Positions 7,248-16,370 of a DNA stretch of 32,899 bases are shown in pieces. Made by a program: the position numbers and the translations under genes. Source of the DNA: Desulfobacterales bacterium (GTDB lineage: Bacteria; Desulfobacterota; Desulfobacteria; Desulfobacterales; UBA11574). The first letter of the stretch is position 1, and each line of letters starts with the position of its first letter. The notes beneath the pieces are model-generated. The model was given only the letters and a program-made list of their open reading frames with translations. It was not told where the DNA came from and did not search any database. Where the stretch lies: assembly GCA_030145345.1 (NCBI GenBank), contig JAQYVT010000027.1, positions 1 to 32,899 of the forward strand, written 5' to 3'.

Positions 7248-9320
7248 ATGAAAACCCTGACCGGTAAGTTTATTGTTTTTATTATCATTCCGGTTGTATT
7301 CATATTGTCGGCGTTATCGCTGTCAAGCTATCTGCTGGTGCATAAACTTCTGATCGATCAGATGAAGATATCCGGGCAAAATTTCCTCCGGGCCTCAGCT
7401 GAACAGGTTTCAACTCGAATCGTTCAGATTCAATCCACACTCGAGTTAATGGCAATCACCGAAAGGTTGGAAGCGAAAAATGATTCGGAGCGGCACCGTC
7501 TGTTTGTCGAGATCAAGGATCTGCTCGGCGGAGCAACGACTTCGATATTCCTGGGATTTCCGGATGGAAAGTTTGTTCGGGCAAAAACCACACCGCTGCC
7601 CCAGGATTATGACCCCCGAACCAGACCGTGGTATCTGGGTGCCTTGGGTCTGCCCACCGGCGTTATGGAAGGTGTGACAGAACCTTATCTGGATGCCGGC
7701 ACCGGGCGTCCCACCATCACCTTATATCATAAAGTCGTCAATCATGCCGGTGGATTGATGGGCGTTCTCGGAGTGGACGTGGATATCGAATCAGCATCTC
7801 GCAGCTTGATGGATAACCTTCCCATTCTTGAAAACGGTCAAAATATATTGGTCGACGCCAACGCCGTGGTCCTCCTTCACCCGGACAAAGACATGATCGG
7901 TTCGGATATCGGTATTACCGGTGTAGAATTGGACGAGCAGTTGTCCGAGGATATTAAACAAACGGAAATTCAATACAAACAGTATCTGGGCAATTACTTG
8001 AACGAACAGCGGTACCTGGGATTTCATCGCGTTCAAAACGCTCCCATCTGTTTTGTTTTAAGTGTTCCGGCCAAGACCGTCTTAAAACCCCTCGATAAAC
8101 TAACCCTTCAAATGGCGGCATTGTGTATATCGCTGATTATGGGACTATTGCTTCTGTTAATTGTGGTGACACGACGTATTTCACGACCGATTATGGATCT
8201 GACGAACTCGGCGATCCAAGTGACCGAAACGGGGCCTTACCGTGATGCTATAGACGTAAAAAGTCGGGACGAAATCGGGCAATTAACCGCAGCATTCAAC
8301 GAAATGATGGAAGGATTGCGCCAGAGGGATTTCATCCGGGACACCTTCGGCCGGTATGTCACCAAAGAAGTGGTGGAAGAACTTTTGGACACATCAGATG
8401 GTCTTAAATTGGGCGGTGAAATCAGAGAAGTAACGATTATGCTCAGCGATCTGAGGGGGTTCACCCCCCTTTGTGAACATTTAAATCCTGATCAGGTCAT
8501 TGAAGTTCTAAACGGTTATTTAAGCCGAATGTCCAAAATTATCGGCCAATACAAAGGCACCATCAATGAGTTTATCGGCGATGCCATTCTGACGTTTTTC
8601 GGTGCACCGATCAAATATGGTGACGGCCCGGCTCGGGCAGTGGCCTGTGCGTTGGCCATGCAGCTGGCCATGGAAGGGATAAACAGCGAAAACAGCGAGA
8701 AGGGACTCCCCCCGCTGTTCATGGGCATCGGCATCAATACCGGTGAGGTCATCGTCGGAAATATCGGGAGCAAAGAACGCGCCAAATATGGCGTTGTTGG
8801 GCACAATATCAATTTAACATCGCGGGTAGAGGGGGCTACGTTAGGGGGGCAGGTTCTGATTACACCGTCTACTTACGAACAGGTAAAGGATATGGTGGTC
8901 GTTCGCGGGGTCCAGCCGGTAAGATTTAAGGGTGTCGAAGAAGATATCGATCTCTATGATGTGGTCGGTATTAAAGGATCCTATAATTTAAGGTTGCCGG
9001 ACCGGATCGAACACGCAGAACCTTTGAAGACACCGATTCCGGTTATCTTGCATAAAATGCATGGAAAAAAGACGGGATCATCCGGGTTGAGTGCAGAACT
9101 GACGCATTTTTCAACCCCGTGGGCAACGGTCCTTGTTGCCGAAAAAATCGCCCCTCTGCAAGAGATACGGATCGATTTTACCGGTGATGGAGAAGAAGAT
9201 AGGATTTATTTGTATGCAAAAGTCGCTGCCGTAGCACAACAGGACGACCGCCATTCACATTCAACACAAATTACCTACCTCACCCCCATGGTAACCAAGT
9301 TTATCGACGGTTTTTCGTGA
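7248..9320 (+). CDS. membrane class III nucleotide cyclase with dCache sensor, HAMP and CHD domains
   Basis: 690 residues. A first membrane helix (about residues 8-32) is followed by a periplasmic dCache-like sensor (about 35-280) containing D-P-R-T-R-P-W-Y and G-V-L-G-V-D-V-D. A second membrane helix (about 286-308) leads to HAMP (R-R-I-S-R-P-I to E-M-M-E-G, about 309-365) and a class III cyclase domain (about 395-560). Metal-binding Asp401 (S-D-L-R-G-F-T) and Asp445 (F-I-G-D-A-I-L), and transition-state Asn522 and Arg526 (N-L-T-S-R), are present, so it should be active. The purine-selecting positions are unusual: Glu441 where adenylyl cyclases have Lys, and Gly515 where they have Asp or Thr. 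About 100 residues after 585 form an extra domain, possibly PilZ-like. No clear Shine-Dalgarno sequence precedes ATG 7248. It is divergent from the operon carrying the cyclic-nucleotide-binding protein. Confidence 0.9.
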   Translation: MKTLTGKFIVFIIIPVVFILSALSLSSYLLVHKLLIDQMKISGQNFLRASAEQVSTRIVQIQSTLELMAITERLEAKNDSERHRLFVEIKDLLGGATTSIFLGFPDGKFVRAKTTPLPQDYDPRTRPWYLGALGLPTGVMEGVTEPYLDAGTGRPTITLYHKVVNHAGGLMGVLGVDVDIESASRSLMDNLPILENGQNILVDANAVVLLHPDKDMIGSDIGITGVELDEQLSEDIKQTEIQYKQYLGNYLNEQRYLGFHRVQNAPICFVLSVPAKTVLKPLDKLTLQMAALCISLIMGLLLLLIVVTRRISRPIMDLTNSAIQVTETGPYRDAIDVKSRDEIGQLTAAFNEMMEGLRQRDFIRDTFGRYVTKEVVEELLDTSDGLKLGGEIREVTIMLSDLRGFTPLCEHLNPDQVIEVLNGYLSRMSKIIGQYKGTINEFIGDAILTFFGAPIKYGDGPARAVACALAMQLAMEGINSENSEKGLPPLFMGIGINTGEVIVGNIGSKERAKYGVVGHNINLTSRVEGATLGGQVLITPSTYEQVKDMVVVRGVQPVRFKGVEEDIDLYDVVGIKGSYNLRLPDRIEHAEPLKTPIPVILHKMHGKKTGSSGLSAELTHFSTPWATVLVAEKIAPLQEIRIDFTGDGEEDRIYLYAKVAAVAQQDDRHSHSTQITYLTPMVTKFIDGFS

Positions 9321-9426
9321 AACTGGGGGCTTCATTATAAAATTATGTATCATCTCTCGATTAGGTGTAGCAAATTAGGGATAAAATAAGTGTGTCATCT
9401 CCAACTAAGTACTTTTAATCTCATAG

Positions 9427-9459
9427 GGTTCGAGGATTCAAGGATTCAAGGGTTCGAGT
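9427..9459 (+). repeat. short tandem GGATTCAA / GGTTCGAG repeats beside the decayed gene
   Basis: Four consecutive octamer-like units read GGTTCGAG, GATTCAAG, GATTCAAG, GGTTCGAG. After the decayed gene, 9566-9615 carries CCTTGGATCC, CCCTTGATTC and CCTTGGACC, the same kind of unit in opposite orientation. The pair brackets the remnant as imperfect inverted flanks. Confidence 0.55.
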
Positions 9460-9463
9460 GAAA

Positions 9464-9579
9464 ATGCTAAAGAATTACAAAGAAGTGAGTTGGGCACACT
9501 AAAAAAAGACATCGCAGAAATCGAAAGAATGTTAAAGGTGTTGATGAAGTCTTTAGAAAACAAACCCTTGGATCCTTGA
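9464..9579 (+). pseudogene. internally deleted four-helix-bundle (S23/intervening-sequence protein family) gene
   Basis: ATG 9464 opens M-L-K-N-Y-K-E, the usual first residues of this family, then a frame change and a stop follow within 12 codons. The next frame reads L-K-K-D-I-A-E-I-E-R-M-L-K and continues K-S-L-E-N-K-P-L-D-P to TGA at 9577-9579, which matches the family's C-terminus. Roughly 75-80 residues of the normal ~120 are missing and the two ends are out of frame. Recognition rests on my memory of the family's terminal sequences. These genes are found as 23S rRNA intervening sequences and as scattered copies in many bacteria. Confidence 0.6.
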
Positions 9580-9615
9580 CCACTGGCACCCTTGATTCAT
9601 CAAATCCTTGGACCC

Positions 9616-9640
9616 TCTTCTCCAACTAAATTGGAGAAGA
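9616..9640 (+). other. perfect 10-bp hairpin in the leader of the RimK-like gene
   Basis: TCTTCTCCAA pairs fully with TTGGAGAAGA around a 5-nt loop CTAAA. It lies 30 nt before the RimK-like start and does not cover its ribosome binding site (AGGTGAG, 9661-9667). There is no U-run after it, so a leader or mRNA-stability hairpin is as likely as a terminator. Confidence 0.6.
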
Positions 9641-9670
9641 ACCAATATTATTCATCAGAAAGGTGAGAAT

Positions 9671-10555
9671 ATGGGCATCAACATAGGCATCATTACCGCC
9701 GAAGGCTATGAATACCCCCCCACAAAGCGGTTGTCAGAAGCGGCGGCCCAAAGAGGTCATCGTTTGATTGTGGTGGATCCGCTACAGGTGTGGGCCATCT
9801 TAGAGGGCGGCGATCCCGGCATGGTGGGGATCCCGAATATTGGAATATTGGATGTTGTTTTGCCCCGGCAGGGTTCGACCGTAAACGATTCCAGTCTGGC
9901 CCTGGTCCCCCATTTCCGCCAGATGGGGATTCCCCTGGTCAACAACCTGGATGCCATCCGCCTTGCAAAAGATCAATTTCTCACCCTTCAGGCGTTATCT
10001 GCCGCTCAACTGCCGATTCCGGATACCGGACTCATCAACTCCAATGAGGGCTTTGGATCCGTTTTGGCCCGATTGGGAGGGTATCCGGTGGTGGTTAAAC
10101 AGGTCAGCGGCCGTGTGGGAGAGGGGGTCTTTCTGGTTGACACGGAACACAAAGCAAGGTTGATCCTTCATAATAATCTTGAGCCCGGCAAAGGCATGTT
10201 GGTACAAAAATTTATTCCTCCCGATAACCGGCAGGATATCCGCGTTTTGGTCATCGGCGGTGTTGTCGTCGGCGCCATGAAACTCAAACCTAAGGCAGGA
10301 GACTTCAGGGCCAATTTTCATTTAAGCAAGAAAAGCTGGCCTGTGGACCTTGCAACCGAGTGGGAGAATATTTCATTGAAGGCTGCAGATGTCCTTGGGC
10401 TTGAAATCGCCGGCGTCGATTTAATTGTGGACCCCTATGGAAAGGTCTGGGTTATCGAAGTCAATTATACGCCCGGATTTACCGGCCTCGAAGCAGCCAC
10501 CGGACTGGATATCGCCGGCCGAATCATAGATTACGTTGCGGAAACCTATGGATAA
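9671..10555 (+). CDS. RimK-like ATP-grasp ligase (alpha-L-glutamate ligase family)
   Basis: 294 residues from ATG 9671, chosen because AGGTGAG lies 3-9 nt upstream; an in-frame ATG at 9608 would run back through the leader hairpin. Motifs follow RimK order: L-P-R-Q-G-S-T-V-N-D, A-K-D-Q-F-L-T-L-Q-A-L, P-V-V-V-K-Q-V-S-G-R-V-G-E-G-V, Q-D-I-R-V-L-V-I-G-G, K-A-G-D-F-R-A-N-F-H, and G-V-D-L-I-V-D through E-V-N-Y-T-P-G-F-T-G-L-E with A-T-G-L-D-I-A-G. Family members add glutamate or similar amino acids to a carboxyl end (ribosomal protein S6, coenzyme F420, lysine-biosynthesis carrier). The acceptor cannot be told from sequence; no carrier-protein gene is seen nearby. A second ATP-grasp gene starts 28 nt downstream, suggesting a two-ligase unit. 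Confidence 0.88.
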   Translation: MGINIGIITAEGYEYPPTKRLSEAAAQRGHRLIVVDPLQVWAILEGGDPGMVGIPNIGILDVVLPRQGSTVNDSSLALVPHFRQMGIPLVNNLDAIRLAKDQFLTLQALSAAQLPIPDTGLINSNEGFGSVLARLGGYPVVVKQVSGRVGEGVFLVDTEHKARLILHNNLEPGKGMLVQKFIPPDNRQDIRVLVIGGVVVGAMKLKPKAGDFRANFHLSKKSWPVDLATEWENISLKAADVLGLEIAGVDLIVDPYGKVWVIEVNYTPGFTGLEAATGLDIAGRIIDYVAETYG

Positions 10556-10583
10556 GGGTCGTCTCTTATATTGAATAGGAAAT

Positions 10584-11963
10584 ATGATGTCTGAGATTTA
10601 TTTTTCTAATTATCAATTGGAAGAAGACACCCATTATTTTTTGTATATCGGATCCATAAAAAATTACGGGCCAAACATTTTTCTTAAGGAAGCACTTTCT
10701 AAAATTTACAACCGAAAGATTGATTTTATTTCAATCATCCAGGATATTTTGGCCCAATACCCCTATCCCAACCTGATGGTTATCAATCCACGGGTGGATG
10801 AATTTTCGCGCATACATGGTCGAAAAGGAAGCTGTAGAATACCGATCAAAAAATTCTTGTCCAGCGTCTCAAGCAACGATCAAGTTAAAGAATTGGTGCA
10901 AAATTTACTTGAGAGACAGAAAAAACTATACATCTATATGTACCAGAGCATGCCGGAAATGAACTTCGACCAATTGCCCGGTGTTTCCATAATTGGTCCT
11001 GACAGTAAAATATCCGACAGACTGAACAGCAAGATATTCCAATACGCAGCCTGTAAAAATCTTCTCCCCATGGTGGACTATCGAATTTGTAACGGGTTGG
11101 ACGAACTTCTAACGACAACGGATCAACTCTGGTCAACCTGGACGGAAGGTATTTTTGTCAGCGAGGAATACAGCTCCGGCGGATTGAAAAGCATCGTTGC
11201 ATACCGTCGTGACGATATCTTTGAAAGATTTAAGGATAAAAAACAAAACTATCTTATCAGTCGATTCATCCCCCACGACCATGACCCCACGGTTCTGGGT
11301 GTGGTCGCCAATGAAAATGATGTCTATATCGCTGGCGTTGCGGATCAGTTTATTGAGAACGGGACTCAGTTCGTCGGTTCCATCTTCCCGACGATACTAA
11401 ATAAAGGGTGTGTGTCCAAACTTGAAAAACATACACGCAAGATCGGGAAATGGCTGGCCCGGGAAGGTTTTCGCGGCATGTTCGGCTGCGATTACCTGGT
11501 GGACCCCGGCGGGCACATTTTTTTTCTTGAAGTAAATGCCCGCAAACAGGGAACCGTCATGGAGTTTTGCTGTGTACTTGAAAATAACTTGCCCGAAGGA
11601 TCGGCCATGCTTCCGGAACTGGAGTATTATGCCGTTCAAAAAGAGAGATTTCCGAAAAATATCCAAGAGATGTTAGAAAATCCAAATAACATCCACTGGG
11701 GAACGTACAATTACAAAATCCATCATTCGGTGAATACCTGCGCGACGATTCCCCATAACGGGCAAGAACGTGAATCTTTTAAAAAAATTGCAGAAAACCA
11801 GCTGAAAAAAGATGTTTTAATTATGGATCATATCGGCGGCGGTTTTATCGTGGCGGACGGCTCTTTTTTTGCCCGTATTGTTGCATTGGGAAAGGATCGT
11901 TCAAGTGTTATAGACGGCCTTGAGCAGGCAAAAAAGACCATTGAGTCGACCATCGGAGAATAA
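10584..11963 (+). CDS. orphan ATP-grasp-domain protein
   Basis: 459 residues. The N-terminal ~150 residues (opening Y-F-S-N-Y-Q-L-E-E-D-T-H-Y-F-L-Y-I-G) match nothing I recognise. The middle is an ATP-grasp fold: a D-S-K-I-S-D-R-L-N-S-K-I-F lead-in, G-I-F-V-S-E-E-Y-S-S-G-G, N-Y-L-I-S-R-F-I-P-H-D, and the metal/ATP motif C-D-Y-L-V-D-P-G-G-H-I-F-F-L-E-V-N-A-R-K-Q-G-T at about 308-330. The C-terminal part (V-A-D-G-S-F-F-A-R-I-V-A-L-G-K-D-R) resembles the closing domain of biotin-carboxylase-like ligases. ATG 10584 and ATG 10587 are both possible; AGGA at 10577-10580 favours 10587. It lies between the RimK-like gene and queA with 28-nt gaps on both sides, as in one transcript. Substrate unknown; not part of known queuosine synthesis. 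Confidence 0.8.
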   Translation: MMSEIYFSNYQLEEDTHYFLYIGSIKNYGPNIFLKEALSKIYNRKIDFISIIQDILAQYPYPNLMVINPRVDEFSRIHGRKGSCRIPIKKFLSSVSSNDQVKELVQNLLERQKKLYIYMYQSMPEMNFDQLPGVSIIGPDSKISDRLNSKIFQYAACKNLLPMVDYRICNGLDELLTTTDQLWSTWTEGIFVSEEYSSGGLKSIVAYRRDDIFERFKDKKQNYLISRFIPHDHDPTVLGVVANENDVYIAGVADQFIENGTQFVGSIFPTILNKGCVSKLEKHTRKIGKWLAREGFRGMFGCDYLVDPGGHIFFLEVNARKQGTVMEFCCVLENNLPEGSAMLPELEYYAVQKERFPKNIQEMLENPNNIHWGTYNYKIHHSVNTCATIPHNGQERESFKKIAENQLKKDVLIMDHIGGGFIVADGSFFARIVALGKDRSSVIDGLEQAKKTIESTIGE

Positions 11964-11991
11964 TCATTTAAAAAAGGAAAACCGGCGCGAC

Positions 11992-14162
<2,171 letters not shown>

Positions 14163-14202
14163 AAATTCGTTAAAAGTTCGTTCCGGGGACGTATCAAATT
14201 TG

Positions 14203-14243
14203 ATGGTCTCGTAAAACATCCGTTTTGCTCGTTCAGTGACCAT
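14203..14243 (+). terminator. nested hairpin after tgt, possible terminator
   Basis: ATGGTC (14203-14208) pairs with GACCAT (14238-14243). Inside, GTAAAAC (14211-14217) pairs with GTTTTGC (14222-14228) around ATCC. There is no long U-run afterwards, so termination is uncertain; it may instead be a dispersed repeat, since CTCGTAAAA also starts the hairpin at 15856. Confidence 0.4.
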
Positions 14244-14474
14244 TTGGGGGCGCTTCAAAATTTTCACACAAAGAGCTTGCAAATTTTATTATAACATTTA
14301 TATATTAAAAAGGTTAAGCAAGTCATAGGATTTTTTGATAATTGTTGGATACGATTCTTTTTTTTAGACCCACTTTTGCCCGGGTTTTATCCACCCCTCC
14401 AAGATCGAAACGTTTGTTAACCGAATCGGCGGATTGCGGCACTGCTTTTTCAGAGGTGTGAAACTCAGGTTCTT

Positions 14475-14619
14475 AGAAGCCATCTCAAAATAAAGATTTT
14501 GGTTCAAGATCAAGGCGGAGCCGAGTTTTAACCCGCAGGCATACTTCAAGTATGTCCAGGACTTAAAACAAGGTTCCAACGCAGAGATTGGGCCAAAAGA
14601 TTATTTTGAGATAGCTTCT
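14475..14619. mobile_element. 145-bp MITE-like foldback element with 27-28-bp terminal inverted repeats
   Basis: The left end (14475-14502) begins AGAAGCCATCTCAAAATAAA and the right end (14593-14619), read in reverse, begins AGAAGCTATCTCAAAATAAT; they match over about 27 positions with few differences. The interior is also roughly self-complementary and centres on CATACTT-C-AAGTATG. It has no coding capacity. I recall very similar AGAAGCTATCTCAAAATAA-type repeats in other Desulfobacterales genomes, but cannot verify that here. Confidence 0.7.
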
Positions 14620-14620
14620 A

Positions 14621-14626
14621 TATAAT
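14621..14626 (+). promoter_or_regulatory. candidate -10 box for the aminotransferase gene
   Basis: A perfect TATAAT lies immediately outside the right end of the foldback element, 28 bp before ATG 14655. No good -35 is seen at 16-18 bp spacing; anything at that position would lie inside the element. A start near 14633 would leave a leader of about 22 nt including AAGGG. Confidence 0.35.
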
Positions 14627-14654
14627 TTCCGAGAAATCAATATAAGGGTTTAAC

Positions 14655-15836
14655 ATGACCATTGCCAAGCATATCAAAACAACATTATCCGGATCTTCTT
14701 GGATCCGTAAAATGTTTGAAGAGGGCGCACGCCTAAAAGCGGAACACGGGGTTGAAAATGTGTTTGATTTCAGTCTCGGCAATCCCAACCTGAAACCCCC
14801 GGAAAAATTTCAAGCGGCGCTCAACGACGCTGTGCTGTCTTCAAGTTCGGAAGGCCATGGATATATGCCGAATGTGGGTTATCCCCATGTTCGCAAGTCT
14901 GTGGCGGATTTTCTTTCCAGGGAGGAACAGGTTCAGGTTTCGGAAAATGACGTGATCATGACCTGTGGTGCTGCCGGCGCTCTGAACGTTATCCTGAAAG
15001 CAATTCTCGATCCAGGCGACGAAGTTATTACGCCGGCCCCCTATTTTGTCGAATATAAATATTACGCGGACAATCATGGCGGAAGTCTAAGAACCGTTTC
15101 GACCAAACCCGATTTTTCCCTGGATATCGGGGCGATTTCCGATGTCATTGGCGAAAAAACAAAGGCCGTGCTTATCAATTCACCCAACAATCCCACCGGC
15201 CAGGTGTATTCAAAAGAGAGTCTCGATGAACTCGGAACGCTTTTAAAAGAAAAAGGGGAAAAACTGAACCGGACCCTATACCTCATCGCAGACGAACCGT
15301 ACCGCAAGATCGTTTATGATGGATATACGGTTCCCAGCATCTTTAAAAGTTATCGAGAGAGCATCATCGCCACCTCATATTCTAAAGACATTTCGATCCC
15401 CGGTGAGCGAATCGGTTATCTGGCGGTCAATCCCGAAGCGTCATTTAAGGGGGAACTGATAGACGGCATGGCGCTGACCAATAGAATACTGGGGTTTGTC
15501 AATGCACCGGGCCTGATGCAGCGGGTTGTGGCATCCCTTCAAGGGGCGAGTGTGGACATTTCCGTTTATGCCCGAAAAAGAGACCTTTTGTGCCATGGCC
15601 TTGCAGATTGCGGATACGATTTCGTTAAACCCTCGGGTGCTTTTTATCTTTTCCCGAAAACGCCGATTTCTGATGATGTAAAGTTCGTAAAAGCCCTTCA
15701 GGAGGAACTGATTCTTGCGGTGCCCGGAAGCGGTTTTGGCGGACCCGGCTATTTCAGAATTGCGTTTTGCGTGGACGATCCTACCATCATAAATGCCATG
15801 CCGGGGTTTAAGCGTGTAATGGAAAAATTTAGGTAA
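14655..15836 (+). CDS. PLP-dependent class I/II aminotransferase (aspartate-aminotransferase fold)
   Basis: 393 residues. It has fold-type I landmarks: S-L-G-N-P-N near the N-terminus, G-H-G-Y-M-P-N-V-G-Y-P, C-G-A-A-G-A-L-N-V-I-L-K-A, N-S-P-N-N-P-T-G-Q-V-Y, I-A-D-E-P-Y-R-K, and Lys244 in S-Y-S-K-D-I-S-I-P-G-E-R, which should form the Schiff base with PLP. Near the C-terminus G-P-G-Y-F-R-I-A-F-C contains the carboxylate-binding Arg. It transfers an amino group between an amino acid and a 2-oxo acid in the cytoplasm; substrate cannot be set from sequence. AAGGG at 14645 supports ATG 14655. It is separated from the epimerase gene by 88 nt holding a hairpin, so it may or may not belong to the propionate operon. 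Confidence 0.92.
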   Translation: MTIAKHIKTTLSGSSWIRKMFEEGARLKAEHGVENVFDFSLGNPNLKPPEKFQAALNDAVLSSSSEGHGYMPNVGYPHVRKSVADFLSREEQVQVSENDVIMTCGAAGALNVILKAILDPGDEVITPAPYFVEYKYYADNHGGSLRTVSTKPDFSLDIGAISDVIGEKTKAVLINSPNNPTGQVYSKESLDELGTLLKEKGEKLNRTLYLIADEPYRKIVYDGYTVPSIFKSYRESIIATSYSKDISIPGERIGYLAVNPEASFKGELIDGMALTNRILGFVNAPGLMQRVVASLQGASVDISVYARKRDLLCHGLADCGYDFVKPSGAFYLFPKTPISDDVKFVKALQEELILAVPGSGFGGPGYFRIAFCVDDPTIINAMPGFKRVMEKFR

Positions 15837-15855
15837 ATTGGAAGGAGATGAACTC

Positions 15856-15902
15856 GTAAAAAGTCTGATTTTCCTCGCTGTCGCTCACAAAAGACTTTTT
15901 AC
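15856..15902 (+). repeat. 11-bp perfect hairpin between aminotransferase and epimerase genes
   Basis: GTAAAAAGTCT (15856-15866) pairs exactly with AGACTTTTTAC (15892-15902) around a 25-nt pyrimidine-rich loop. It ends 9 nt before the AAAGGAGGT ribosome binding site of the epimerase gene. It shares CTCGTAAAA with the hairpin after tgt, which suggests a dispersed repeat family; a role as attenuator or processing site is open. Confidence 0.55.
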
Positions 15903-15924
15903 CAAGCCGTCAAAGGAGGTTTTT

Positions 15925-16326
15925 ATGAAAATATTAAAGGTAGACCATATCGGAATAGCCGTAAACAGCATCGAAGATGGTAAAAGTTTATGGATGGATG
16001 CCCTTGGGCTTGCCTTCGAAGGTACCGAGACCGTAGAAGAGCAGAAAGTCACCACAGCCTTCTTCCCGGTGGGAGAAAGCGAAGTGGAGCTTCTGGAATC
16101 GACGGCGCCTGACGGGCCGGTTGCCAAATTCCTCGAGAAAAAAGGGGCAGGGGTGCATCATGTGGCCTTCCGTGTAGAGAATATTGAAGAAGCCCTGGCA
16201 GAGTTAAAGGAGAAAGGGATACGTCTTATTGATGAAAAACCGAGAAAAGGCGCAGGCGGCGCAAAAATTGCTTTTTTACACCCCAAAGCCACCAACGGCG
16301 TCCTGGTAGAATTGTGTGAAAGGTAA
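15925..16326 (+). CDS. mce: methylmalonyl-CoA epimerase
   Basis: 133 residues, the usual size, of the vicinal-oxygen-chelate fold. It interconverts (S)- and (R)-methylmalonyl-CoA. Visible are metal-ligand candidates His8 (K-V-D-H-I-G-I-A-V) and the His pair in G-V-H-H-V-A-F-R-V, plus a C-terminal Glu in V-L-V-E-L-C-E, together with G-A-G-G-A-K-I-A-F-L-H-P. ATG 15925 was chosen because AAAGGAGGT sits 5 nt upstream and the family starts there; a longer frame from 15838 would translate the hairpin. It is followed 44 nt later by the mutase gene, the next enzyme in the pathway. Confidence 0.95.
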   Translation: MKILKVDHIGIAVNSIEDGKSLWMDALGLAFEGTETVEEQKVTTAFFPVGESEVELLESTAPDGPVAKFLEKKGAGVHHVAFRVENIEEALAELKEKGIRLIDEKPRKGAGGAKIAFLHPKATNGVLVELCER

Positions 16327-16370
16327 TCGGCGTCTAACGATTTTTTAAAAAGTAAGAAAAGGAGAACCCC

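Larger units (their letters stand above)
9321..9670. other. intergenic region with a four-helix-bundle remnant and a strong hairpin
   Basis: 350 bp separate the cyclase from the RimK-like gene. 9321-9420 shows nothing I can name. The remainder holds repeats of about 8 bp (GGATTCAA, GGTTCGAG) at 9427-9459, a decayed small gene (9464-9579), a second patch of CCTTGGA/CCCTTGA motifs in the opposite sense (9566-9615), and a 10-bp perfect hairpin at 9616-9640. Confidence 0.6.
14163..14654. other. intergenic region with a hairpin and a foldback element
   Basis: 492 bp without a credible gene; a 71-codon minus-strand frame at 14364-14579 runs into the repeat and has no family resemblance. It contains the post-tgt hairpin (14203-14243), an AT-rich stretch, the 145-bp foldback element (14475-14619), and a TATAAT right at its edge in front of the aminotransferase gene. 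Confidence 0.6.

Noticed and set aside
14364-14579. 71-codon minus-strand frame before the aminotransferase gene
   Set aside because: It runs into the foldback element, has no ribosome binding site and no resemblance to known proteins.
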